Made by a program: the position numbers and the translations under genes
Assembly (NCBI GenBank): GCA_965214305.1
Contig: OZ243949.1
Coordinates: forward strand, 1,860,001 to 1,924,000
DNA from: Azophilus sp965214305
GTDB lineage: Bacteria; Pseudomonadota; Gammaproteobacteria; Pseudomonadales; Azotimanducaceae
DNA: 64,000 bases
Direction of reading: 5' to 3'
In this document: positions 16,231 through 24,604 of the stretch, one piece after another
Numbering within the stretch: position 1 is the stretch's first letter
Layout of the letters: each line of letters starts with the position of its first letter
The notes under the pieces: model-generated
Seen by the model: the letters and a program-made list of their open reading frames with translations, nothing else
What the model was told of the DNA's origin: nothing
The model's database searches: none

Positions 16231-16956
16231 CTAGGTCATCTGCGAACGCACCGCATCAAAATTCCGCGACAGGTGCGAACAGTCGTTGAAACGCCGCACC
16301 AGGATGGCGTCGCCGGTTATCACAATGTGGCTGATGGAACCGTTGTCCGCGCCCGTGAAGGCAAAGGGTTCGGCCCCCGTGGCCATGGCGAGGATGCGGG
16401 CGATGACCCCGCCGTGTACCACCGCCACCACCAATTCATCCGGATGCCGTGCGGCGATGCGTTGCAGACCGCGCTCGAGGCGCTCGCCGAGTGCGGCATT
16501 GGATTCCGCCCCCGGGATCAAATCCCAGCGCTGTTCGGCCCGTACACGCTGCATGATCGGGTGGTTTTGCGCTGCCTTTATACGCATCAGCCCGCCTTCC
16601 CACTCGCCAAGAAACACCTCGCGCAGGTCGGCCTCCACAATCGGCTCAAGCCCCAAGTGGGCGCAGAGCGGTGCCGCCGTTTCCACGGTACGCCGCAGGT
16701 TCGTGACGTAAACCGCCGCAATGGGCAGCTCTTGCAACCGCTGGCCGACCCGTTCGGCCTGTTCCCGGCCATTGGCGTGCAATTCCGGGTCGCCGTGGCC
16801 GTCCACCAGCGGAAAGGGATTCTCCGCACTCGCCGCACGGGACTCACCATGACGCACCAGCAGGATCTGGGTCGCGCCCGGCGGCGCAACGAACCTGGGT
16901 TGGCGGTATTCCCGGGTGCCCTCGTCGCCGGTGTTGGTGCCAACGGCTGCGGTCAT
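16231..16956 (-). CDS. histidine phosphatase (phosphoglycerate mutase-like)
   Basis: This 241-residue protein has LLVRHGESRAASA (RHG phospho-histidine motif, about residue 35), a second Arg in VTNLRRTVETAAP, and VVAVVHGGVIARILA, the C-terminal catalytic His. This is the full set of histidine phosphatase superfamily residues. The substrate cannot be told from sequence: family members include phosphoglycerate mutases, cobalamin phosphatases and regulators. The gene ends in a TAG (16233-16231) inside another CTAG next to element A, and its start is 16 nt from element B. Confidence 0.9.
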   Translation of the reverse strand: MTAAVGTNTGDEGTREYRQPRFVAPPGATQILLVRHGESRAASAENPFPLVDGHGDPELHANGREQAERVGQRLQELPIAAVYVTNLRRTVETAAPLCAHLGLEPIVEADLREVFLGEWEGGLMRIKAAQNHPIMQRVRAEQRWDLIPGAESNAALGERLERGLQRIAARHPDELVVAVVHGGVIARILAMATGAEPFAFTGADNGSISHIVITGDAILVRRFNDCSHLSRNFDAVRSQMT

Positions 16957-16975
16957 GATAAGGCCCGCAGGCTAG

Positions 16976-17134
16976 GCGCCTCTGCCTTCGGAAGTCGCGA
17001 AAGCGAAAAGCCGCTATCGCCGTCCCGTCGGCCGGTCGATTGAGGCGAATATCGAACCCTATGCAGCGCAATCGACCGGCCGAAGGGGCGGATGAGAGCG
17101 GCTTTGCAGCCGCGAATTGCGCAGGCAGAGGTGC
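16976..17134 (-). mobile_element. 159-bp CTAG-target MITE-like element, copy B
   Basis: This is an inverted copy relative to A. It starts GCGCCTCTGCCTTCGGAAGT and ends GCGCAGGCAGAGGTGC, and is flanked on both sides by perfect CTAG (16972-16975 and 17135-17138). The exact length match and exact target duplication make this the best-defined copy. It truncates a glutathione S-transferase-like remnant on its right. Confidence 0.92.
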
Positions 17135-17138
17135 CTAG

Positions 17139-17258
17139 GTCCGGTTTGTCCACAAACCGCTTAGTGGCGTCTTCGAGTCGCCGGGGGGCGGCGACGATGC
17201 TCTTGACGACGGTGACCTCGTAGCCGTTCGGCGTCGGCCAGCAATATAGATCGATCAA
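17139..17258 (-). pseudogene. glutathione S-transferase-like N-terminal remnant
   Basis: From a TTG at 17258 behind AGGAGAG, the reverse strand reads IDLYCWPTPNGYEVTVVK. This is the characteristic first strand of the YfcG/YghU-type GST thioredoxin fold (DLYxWPTPNG). It jumps to SIVAAPRRLEDATKRFVDKP and runs into the CTAG of element B. Only about 40 residues remain, and the glutathione-binding domain is absent. Confidence 0.55.
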
Positions 17259-17382
17259 CAGAGCTCTCCTTAAGGGGGCGGTTCGGTTTGGTGGCGGAAA
17301 ACGAGGCCGCAGTTTGTCGGGTTTGTCTTTATGCGGCAAGCGCCCCTTGTTCGCGGCAGTCACAAGTGATACTTAAGCGCCC

Positions 17383-18489
17383 ATGCCCGACCCAGTGCCT
17401 CATGTTGCATTCCGCAGCGTTCAAAAAAGCTACGATGGCCAAACCCTAGTCGTTAAAGACCTCGACCTCGACATACAGAAGGGCGAATTTCTAACCCTGC
17501 TCGGCCCTTCGGGTTCGGGCAAAACCACCTGCCTGATGATGCTCGCGGGGTTCGAGGCGGTCTCGGCGGGGGAGATACTGGTGGACGGCCAGTCCGTACA
17601 GGAGCTGCCGCCGGACAAGCGCGGCATCGGCGTCGTGTTCCAAAATTACGCCCTTTTCCCTCACATGACCGTTGGCGGCAACCTCGCCTTTCCCCTGGAG
17701 GTGCGCCGCATTGCCGCCGCCGAGTGTACCGAGCGTGTCGCCCGCGCCCTACACTTGGTGCAACTGTCGGGATTTGAAAATCGTCGCCCCGCGGAATTAT
17801 CCGGGGGTCAACAACAGCGGGTGGCTATCGCTCGAGCACTGGTATTCGAACCGCAACTGGTGTTGATGGATGAACCCCTTGGCGCACTGGACCGGCGGCT
17901 GCGTGAAGAGATGCAATTTGAAATCCGCCGGATTCACCGGGAACTGGGCGTCACCATCCTCTACGTCACCCACGATCAGCAGGAAGCGATGGTGATGTCC
18001 GACCGCGTGGCGGTGTTCCGCGGCGGCAAAATCGAACAGGTCGCCGCACCGGTGACACTCTACGAAGAGCCCGAGCGCAGTTTCGTGGCGCAGTTTATCG
18101 GCGAGAACAACCTGCTGCCCGCAACGGTAAAGGCGATTGAAGGAGACATCTGCACCGTTGATACCGGTGCCGGCACAGTGCGGGCTTTCGATGTCAAGGG
18201 CAGTGCGGTTGGCGAGGAGGTCACCTTGGCGATTCGCCCGGAGCGGGTTGGGGTGGCACCGGGGGCGGGCCGCTACGCCAACGAACTATCCGCCGAAGCA
18301 ATCGATGTGGTCTTCATCGGCGATCATCTGCGTGTGCGGCTGCGCTTGGGCGAGCGCGAGGATTTTATTGCCAAGATGCCCAACATCGTTGGCCACGGCG
18401 CTGTTTTGCCGGGTGATAAGGTGCGTATCGGTTGGGCGGTTTTGGACGGGCGGGTTTTGGCCTTGGATCCCACTTTGCCGCAAACATGA
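17383..18489 (+). CDS. potA: polyamine ABC transporter ATP-binding protein
   Basis: This 368-residue protein has Walker A GPSGSGKTT at 41-49, signature ELSGGQQQRVAIARAL near 140, Walker B LVLMDEPLGALDRR near 163 and the switch His in YVTHDQQEA. A C-terminal TOBE-type domain follows from about residue 245 (FIGENNLLPATV onward). This is the PotA subfamily of spermidine/putrescine importers. It begins a four-gene operon (ATPase, binding protein, two permeases). No promoter elements are clear in the gap after the GST remnant. Confidence 0.93.
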   Translation: MPDPVPHVAFRSVQKSYDGQTLVVKDLDLDIQKGEFLTLLGPSGSGKTTCLMMLAGFEAVSAGEILVDGQSVQELPPDKRGIGVVFQNYALFPHMTVGGNLAFPLEVRRIAAAECTERVARALHLVQLSGFENRRPAELSGGQQQRVAIARALVFEPQLVLMDEPLGALDRRLREEMQFEIRRIHRELGVTILYVTHDQQEAMVMSDRVAVFRGGKIEQVAAPVTLYEEPERSFVAQFIGENNLLPATVKAIEGDICTVDTGAGTVRAFDVKGSAVGEEVTLAIRPERVGVAPGAGRYANELSAEAIDVVFIGDHLRVRLRLGEREDFIAKMPNIVGHGAVLPGDKVRIGWAVLDGRVLALDPTLPQT

Positions 18490-18553
18490 ACCGGGCGGTC
18501 GCCGACTCATTCCGTTACGAGCAATTCCACACCACCAAATGGAGCAAACCGCT

Positions 18554-19726
18554 ATGAATCGATTTTTCCGTCTCGGCCGGATATTCCACTCACTCTTTTG
18601 CAAGGCAGTGGTGCCGCCCGGCGCTCTGCGACCGCGTCCGTTTTCGTGTGGGGGGCTGGTCCGCATATCGGCCGTCGTGCTGGCGCTGTGCGCCGCCATT
18701 GCGACCGCCGCCGAATCCCTCACCGTCGTGTCTTGGGGCGGTTCCTACGCCAAAGCCTGCGTGGAGGGCTACCACAAGGCGTTTACCGCCGAAACCGGCA
18801 TTCAAATTCAGCTTGAGGACTACAACGGCGGGTTGGCGGAAGTGCGCGCCCAAGTGGATGCCGGCGCGGTACACTGGGATGTGCTTGATGTTGAAGTCGC
18901 CGACGGCGTGCGCGGCTGCGACGAGGGCCTGTTTGAATTGCTCGACCCGGCAACCTTGCCGCCTGGCGCGGACGGAACGCCGGCAACGGCAGATTACTAC
19001 CCCGACATGCTGACCGAATGCGGGGCCAACCAACTCTTCTACTCGACGGTGTACGCCTACAATTCCGACCGGCTTGCGGGCGCCAAGCCAACCCGGGTCG
19101 CAGACTTCTTCGACCTCGAACGTTTCCCCGGACGCCGGGGGATGCGGCGCTCGCCGCTTGGCAATCTGGAGTTTGCCCTCTTGGGCGACGGTGTGCCCGT
19201 TGAGGAGGTATACGCCATGCTGGATACCGAGGCCGGCATTGAGCGGGCTTTCCGCAAGCTGGGCAGCATCAAGGATCAGATCGTCTGGTGGGAGGCCGGA
19301 GCACAGCCCCCGCAGATGCTGGCGGACGGCGAAGTCACCCTATCCACCGCCTACAACGGGCGCATATTCAATGCCCAAGTGCTTGAGCAACAGCCCTTCG
19401 TCATCGTTTGGGATGGACAAATACTCGACACCGGGTTTCTCGCCGTTCTTACCGGCGCCCCCAATCTCGAAGCGGCACACCGCTTTGTTGCCTTCGCCGC
19501 CAGACCCTCGTCGATGGCCGGTGTGGCGCGACACATCTCCTACAGCCCCACGCGCCGCTCCGCCGAGGCAATGGTGTCCACCCACGCCGCAACCGGCGTT
19601 GAGATGCGTCCGCACATGCCGAACACACCCGAGCACAGCGCCCGCGCCCTGCATAACGACTGGCAATGGTGGAGCGACAATCGCGACGACATGAACGAAC
19701 GCTTCGCCGCCTGGCTGGCCAGATAG
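18554..19726 (+). CDS. potD: polyamine-type periplasmic binding protein
   Basis: This 390-residue protein from ATG 18554 has an N-terminal signal region with the hydrophobic segment RISAVVLALCAAIATAAESL, cleaved after about residue 54. The mature start LTVVSWGGSYAKACVEGYHK is typical of PotD/PotF-like substrate-binding proteins. Later blocks WDVLDVEV, LFYSTVYAYNSDRLAG and FVAFAARPSSMAGVARHISY also fit. It binds the solute for the PotABC complex. Whether the ligand is putrescine, spermidine or another cation cannot be read from the sequence. It sits 64 nt after potA. Confidence 0.9.
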   Translation: MNRFFRLGRIFHSLFCKAVVPPGALRPRPFSCGGLVRISAVVLALCAAIATAAESLTVVSWGGSYAKACVEGYHKAFTAETGIQIQLEDYNGGLAEVRAQVDAGAVHWDVLDVEVADGVRGCDEGLFELLDPATLPPGADGTPATADYYPDMLTECGANQLFYSTVYAYNSDRLAGAKPTRVADFFDLERFPGRRGMRRSPLGNLEFALLGDGVPVEEVYAMLDTEAGIERAFRKLGSIKDQIVWWEAGAQPPQMLADGEVTLSTAYNGRIFNAQVLEQQPFVIVWDGQILDTGFLAVLTGAPNLEAAHRFVAFAARPSSMAGVARHISYSPTRRSAEAMVSTHAATGVEMRPHMPNTPEHSARALHNDWQWWSDNRDDMNERFAAWLAR

Positions 19727-19734
19727 GCACCAAG

Positions 19735-20937
19735 ATGGGGGTCAGCGACGCAAGCGCCTCGATCCGGCTAGCCCTGCCGTTGCTCGCCTTTATCGCGGTC
19801 ACCTTCATCGCCCCCCTCGGCACCCTGTTGACGCGCGCCGTCCACGACCCGGAAGTCGCGGACATTCTCCCCGAAACCCTTGCCGTCTTGGCCACATGGG
19901 ACGGCGAGGGCGCACCGCCGGAAGCCGCCTACGCGGCCATCGCCCGGGAATTGCCGCAAGCCCGGCAAGACCGCACCCTCGGGCGCGCGGCGACCCGCAT
20001 CAACCGCATTCAAAGCGGTATGCGCAGCGTTTTGGTCAAAACAGCCCGCCGGCTCGGGCGCGGCGTCACCGATCCGTCGTTTTCCGGCAATTGGCGGGAG
20101 CGGTTGTTGGCTATCGACGACACCTGGGCCGAAAAGGCCACTTGGCACGCCATCCGTGCGGCCGGCCAACCCTTCACCGCCCGCCACTTCCTCAATGCCC
20201 TTGACTTGGAAACCAAGCCGGACGGCAGCATCGCCGCCCTGCCCGAGACCCGCCGCATCTATGTGCCGCTGTACCTGCGCACCCTGGGCGTTAGCCTTGG
20301 CGTCACCTTGCTGTGCTTGGTGATTGGCTACCCCATCGCCCACGCCATCGCCCACGCCCAACAGCGGTTGGCCACCACCCTGCTGGTGCTGGTGCTGGTG
20401 CCGTTCTGGACATCGCTGCTGGTACGCACCACCGCCTGGATCGTGCTGTTGCAAAACCAGGGGGTGGTGAACGATGCTCTGGTCGGTCTCGGCGTCCTGC
20501 CCGAGACGGGGCGGCTGACCATGATCTACAACATGACCGGCACCTTTGTGGCCATGACGCATGTGCTGCTGCCGTTCATGGTGCTGCCCCTCTATTCCGT
20601 TATGCGCTCCATCCCGCCAGGTTACATGCGGGCGGCCGCCTCCCTCGGCGCAAGCCCGCTACAGGCGTTCCGACGGGTATATTGGCCGCAAACCCTGCCC
20701 GGTATCGGCGCGGGCTCGCTGCTCGTCTTTATCCTGGCCATCGGCTACTACATCACGCCGGCGCTGGTCGGCGGGCAAAGCGGGCAGTTGATCTCCAACA
20801 TGATCGCCTACCACATGCAAACCTCGCTCAACTGGGGCCTGGCGGCCGCTCTGGCGGCAATACTGCTGTGCGCCGTGGTGGTGCTCTACATGCTCTACGA
20901 CCGGCTGGTCGGCATCGACCGGATGCGGCTCGGATGA
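19735..20937 (+). CDS. potB: polyamine-type ABC permease with large periplasmic insertion
   Basis: This 400-residue permease from ATG 19735 is longer than the usual 280-310. After the first membrane helix (LALPLLAFIAVTFIAPLGTL) comes about 165 residues of charged soluble sequence before LRTLGVSLGVTLLCLVIGYP. The EAA loop is AAASLGASPLQAFRRVYWPQ, which contacts the ATPase. Extended permeases of this kind occur in some polyamine-type systems of Proteobacteria. The insertion probably faces the periplasm near the binding protein. It starts 8 nt after potD and overlaps potC by 4 nt. Confidence 0.9.
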   Translation: MGVSDASASIRLALPLLAFIAVTFIAPLGTLLTRAVHDPEVADILPETLAVLATWDGEGAPPEAAYAAIARELPQARQDRTLGRAATRINRIQSGMRSVLVKTARRLGRGVTDPSFSGNWRERLLAIDDTWAEKATWHAIRAAGQPFTARHFLNALDLETKPDGSIAALPETRRIYVPLYLRTLGVSLGVTLLCLVIGYPIAHAIAHAQQRLATTLLVLVLVPFWTSLLVRTTAWIVLLQNQGVVNDALVGLGVLPETGRLTMIYNMTGTFVAMTHVLLPFMVLPLYSVMRSIPPGYMRAAASLGASPLQAFRRVYWPQTLPGIGAGSLLVFILAIGYYITPALVGGQSGQLISNMIAYHMQTSLNWGLAAALAAILLCAVVVLYMLYDRLVGIDRMRLG

Positions 20938-21773
20938 GCGGGTCAATGACAGCCACGGCCATCGCCGGCAGAAAATTGGGGCGCCATGCCTACATCCTGT
21001 TCTGTGCCCTGGCGTTCACTTTTTTGGTCGCGCCGATACTGGTGATTGTGCCCCTGAGTTTTAACGCCGAACCCTATTTCACGTTCACGGAAGGCATGTT
21101 GCGCCTCGACCCCGATGCCTGGTCGTTGCGCTGGTATCGCAGCATTGCCGAAGATGGCCAATGGGGGCGGGCGCTGAGCAATAGCCTGCTGATCGGCGGG
21201 GCCGCAACCCTAATCGCCACCTCCCTCGGAACCCTGGCGGCGCTCGGCCTTGCCAATTCCGCCATGCCCGGGCGGCGGGTGGCCATGGGCCTGCTCATCT
21301 CGCCCATGATTACCCCGGTGATTATCGTTGCCGTGGGCGTGTTTTTCTTCTATTCCGGCCTCGGGCTCGCACAAACCTATCTGGGCATCATCCTGGCCCA
21401 CGCCGCCCTTGGTGCACCCTTTGTGGTTATCACGGTGACGGCAACCCTCGCCGGCTTCGACCGCGGTTTGCTGCGCGCCGCCGCCAGCCTCGGCGCGGGC
21501 CCGGTCACGCGGTTCCGGCGTGTGCAACTGCCGCTGATCGCCCCCGGTGTCGTCTCCGGTGCCTTGTTCGCCTTCGCCGCCTCCTTTGACGAGGTGGTTG
21601 TCGTGCTGCTGATGGGCGGGCTCGACCAACGCACCCTGCCGCGCCAGATGTGGTCGGGAATACGCGAGCAGATTAGCCCAACCATTTTGGCCGTGGCCAC
21701 GCTGCTCATTTTATTTGCGATTTTGGTTTTGTTTGTTGTTGAGTGGTTGCGGCGGCGGGCGGGATCAAGCTAA
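20934..21773 (+). CDS. potC: polyamine-type ABC permease
   Basis: This 279-residue permease has six predicted membrane helices, starting with YILFCALAFTFLVAPILVIV. The EAA loop AAASLGAGPVTRFRRVQLPL is near residue 185. FAASFDEVVVVLLMGG follows, which is characteristic of PotC. The ATG at 20934 overlaps the potB stop (ATGA), giving translational coupling. The stop (TAA at 21771) is 5 nt from the next gene, so transcription probably continues into addB. Confidence 0.93.
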   Translation: MSGSMTATAIAGRKLGRHAYILFCALAFTFLVAPILVIVPLSFNAEPYFTFTEGMLRLDPDAWSLRWYRSIAEDGQWGRALSNSLLIGGAATLIATSLGTLAALGLANSAMPGRRVAMGLLISPMITPVIIVAVGVFFFYSGLGLAQTYLGIILAHAALGAPFVVITVTATLAGFDRGLLRAAASLGAGPVTRFRRVQLPLIAPGVVSGALFAFAASFDEVVVVLLMGGLDQRTLPRQMWSGIREQISPTILAVATLLILFAILVLFVVEWLRRRAGSS

Positions 21774-21778
21774 TAACC

Positions 21779-24493
21779 ATGCATTCAACATATCGCCGAA
21801 CCGTCGTCACCTTCGGCACCGTCGCAATGCGGGAACGGCGCCTGGCGGCCGCTCGGCGGCGCGAACATGGTTTGCAGGTATGCACCATCGAGCAACTTGC
21901 CGCTCGCTTGGCTGGCGGGCTGCGCTATCAGGTTGCCGAGAAGCGCCTGCGGGCGGAAATTCAGGCGGCGCTGCCGACTGCCGACCTGGGTGAGTTGGAG
22001 GGCATCAAGGACCTGCCCGGTTTTGTCGATGCGGCGACCGATACCCTGCAAAAAGCCTGGCTGGCGGAAATCGACCTCCAGGGTCGAGCGCAGGCGCATC
22101 CGCGCATCGCCGCCGTTGCCGCGCTGGAAACCGCCGTCCTGGCTCGCCTGCCGCCCGCCGCGCAACGCGCTTGCGATCTCGCCGCCCAAGCATTGGAGAA
22201 TCAAGCCAACGCCGCCGCACTGTTCGGCGAGATTGAAATATGCGGCATAACGGAATTATCGCCCACTTGGCGACCATTGCTGCGCGCGCTGGCCGAACAG
22301 ACCCCGGTGCGCTGGAACTCAGGCCCCCGTTCCAGACCGGATTGGCTGGCGCAACCCGAATCCGCAACGGCGACCCCGGCAGGCGGCTCGCCAGCCGATG
22401 CCAAGCAGTTGCGGCGCTTGACCATCAGGACAACGCCGGCGCAAGCCCCCGCCATTAGCAGTGTCAGCGCGGCCACCGCCTATCACGAAGCCATCGAGGC
22501 CGTGCGCTGGGCGCGCGGGCTATTGGCTTCGGGGCAGGCGCGACCCGAGGAAATCGCCATCGCTTCGGTGCATCCGTCAGACTACGACGATTACCTGCTG
22601 GCGTTGCGTTGCGACGCCAACTTCGACATTCACTTCGCGCACGGCGTCAAGGTCACCACTTGTCGCGAAGGCCAAGCCGCGGCGGCGTTGGCGGATATTC
22701 TGGCGCGGGGCCTATCGCAGAAACGGATGCGACGCCTTGCCACATTGCTGGCCGCTTACCCCGGGCCCTTTGCGGAACTGCCAAAAGGCTGGTTGCGTTT
22801 GCTCGGCGCCAGCCCCCTGAATTCGCACGATGCCTGGTCGCGACTGCTGCAACGTTGCACCGCCGCCGATTGGCCCGATGGCATCGACCATGGCCCAACC
22901 CTGCAAAAGATCATCGACGCCTTGGACAAAGGCACCAAAGCCGCCGGGGAAACGGGTGAATTTCTGCTATCCGGGCGATCCCTGGAGTTTTGGCGCGATG
23001 CCTTGTTGGCCGGCTCTCCCGACTCTTTGGAACGAGCGCTGGACGATTTGCGCACCGACGATGGCCTCGATTGCTGCGTTTCAACCACCTGGATGCCCGC
23101 GAGCATGTTGGCGGCCGCGCCCCGGCCCTGCGTCTATCTGCTCGGCCTGAACTCCTCGCGCTGGCCAAGAAATATTTCCGAGGATCGCCTACTGAGCGAC
23201 CACATTATTCCGACGGCCGAACTCAACCCCCTGCCCGTCAATTTGGCCGATCAGCGGGATTTTCAGACCATCCTGGCCACGACCGCCCGAGCACTTGTGC
23301 TCTCCCGCGCACGGCGCGACAGCGCGGGGCGGCTGCTTGGGCGCAGCATGTTGCTGCGGAACAGACCGCAGGAAGACTACCTGGGGCGCAATCGAATACC
23401 GGCACAGGCCTTGAGCGAAACCGACCGGCTGACCGCCCGCGCCGAGGACTTTCAGGTTTTGCCCCAAGCACAGGCGGCCAACGCCTGTTGGCGGAATTGG
23501 CACCTTGAGGCATTGACGCCACACGATGGGCTCATAGGCCCCAATCACCCGGTCATTCGAGCCATCTTGGAGCGCACTCAATCAGCGAGTTCCCTGCGCC
23601 GCCTCTTGCGCAATCCGCTGGGATTCGTTTGGCGGTACGGGCTGGGCTGGCGATGCCCGGAAACCGGCGAGGAGCCGCTGGTACTCGATGCGCTGACGAC
23701 CGGCAATCTCGTGCATCGAATATTGCAACAGGCCCTGCTCATACTGGAGGCCGGCCCCGGCCTGGCGCGCGCGAAAGCCGAAGAGACGGCCACCGCTATC
23801 GAGGCAGCCACAGGACAAGTCGCCGATGAATGGCGCGCCGGGCAGCCGGTGCCGCCGCGCATCATCTGGCAGCGAACCCTGGAAGAGGTGCGCGAGATGA
23901 GCTACACCGCCCTTGCCCGCAAAAATGCAACCCCGCCCAAAGCTCGCGCCTTTGCGGAGGTGCCTTTTGGCGGCAGCAAAGCCAACCCCGATGTCGAAAT
24001 TCCCTGGGATGCCAAGGCGCCGGTGCCAATCGGTGACACGGGGTTCCGTATACAAGGCTACATCGACCGCCTCGATATTGCCGCCGACGGCCGGTCCGCC
24101 CTGGTTTGCGATTACAAAACCGGCCGCACCCCAAATAAAAAGTACGAACTCGACGGCGGCCGGGAATTGCAGCGTTGTTTGTATACGTTTGCCGCCAAGG
24201 CGCTCTTGGGCGAACAGGTTTCGGTGCGAGCCTCCCTACTTTTTCTCCGCGATGACGAAGAGCATGACCTGGCAGACCCGGAGGCGGCTCTTGATGCCGT
24301 CGAGGATTATCTGCAAGCCGCGCGAGACAACCTGCTCAACGGCGGCGGCACAATCGGCAAGGACGCCGGCGACACCTACGACGACCTGGCCTTCGCCCTT
24401 CCGGCCAACGCGAAGCCGGTCTATCTGGAGCGTAAAGGCAAAGCCGCGCGGGAACGCCTGGGTGCGGCCACCGAAGTCTGGGGGGCACAATGA
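21779..24493 (+). CDS. addB: AddB-like double-strand-break repair nuclease subunit
   Basis: This protein of about 904 residues from ATG 21779 begins MHSTYRRTVVTFGTVAMRER. It lacks a clear Walker A, as is usual for this AddB-like branch. The C-terminus carries a RecB-type PD-(D/E)XK nuclease: LRRLLRNPLGFVWRYGLGW, then VLDALTTGNLVHRILQQAL and LVCDYKTGRTP with the catalytic Asp and Lys. It would pair with the following UvrD-like subunit to resect DNA ends. It follows potC by only 5 nt and precedes addA by 111 nt. Confidence 0.82.
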   Translation: MHSTYRRTVVTFGTVAMRERRLAAARRREHGLQVCTIEQLAARLAGGLRYQVAEKRLRAEIQAALPTADLGELEGIKDLPGFVDAATDTLQKAWLAEIDLQGRAQAHPRIAAVAALETAVLARLPPAAQRACDLAAQALENQANAAALFGEIEICGITELSPTWRPLLRALAEQTPVRWNSGPRSRPDWLAQPESATATPAGGSPADAKQLRRLTIRTTPAQAPAISSVSAATAYHEAIEAVRWARGLLASGQARPEEIAIASVHPSDYDDYLLALRCDANFDIHFAHGVKVTTCREGQAAAALADILARGLSQKRMRRLATLLAAYPGPFAELPKGWLRLLGASPLNSHDAWSRLLQRCTAADWPDGIDHGPTLQKIIDALDKGTKAAGETGEFLLSGRSLEFWRDALLAGSPDSLERALDDLRTDDGLDCCVSTTWMPASMLAAAPRPCVYLLGLNSSRWPRNISEDRLLSDHIIPTAELNPLPVNLADQRDFQTILATTARALVLSRARRDSAGRLLGRSMLLRNRPQEDYLGRNRIPAQALSETDRLTARAEDFQVLPQAQAANACWRNWHLEALTPHDGLIGPNHPVIRAILERTQSASSLRRLLRNPLGFVWRYGLGWRCPETGEEPLVLDALTTGNLVHRILQQALLILEAGPGLARAKAEETATAIEAATGQVADEWRAGQPVPPRIIWQRTLEEVREMSYTALARKNATPPKARAFAEVPFGGSKANPDVEIPWDAKAPVPIGDTGFRIQGYIDRLDIAADGRSALVCDYKTGRTPNKKYELDGGRELQRCLYTFAAKALLGEQVSVRASLLFLRDDEEHDLADPEAALDAVEDYLQAARDNLLNGGGTIGKDAGDTYDDLAFALPANAKPVYLERKGKAARERLGAATEVWGAQ

Positions 24494-24604
24494 TGCCTCT
24501 GCCGGCGCGCCAAGCAAGCGACGACAGAGGCCAGGGTCTATGGATTAACCCGATTGCCGCAGCAAAGTGGTTGCCGCGAGCGTCTGGCGGGAAGCGATCA
24601 AGCA

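Noticed and set aside
16086..17100. Short proteins such as FSLSRLPKAEAP-type ORFs in the 159-bp repeats
   Set aside because: They arise by translating the palindromic element in various frames. Different copies give different lengths and none has a ribosome-binding site.
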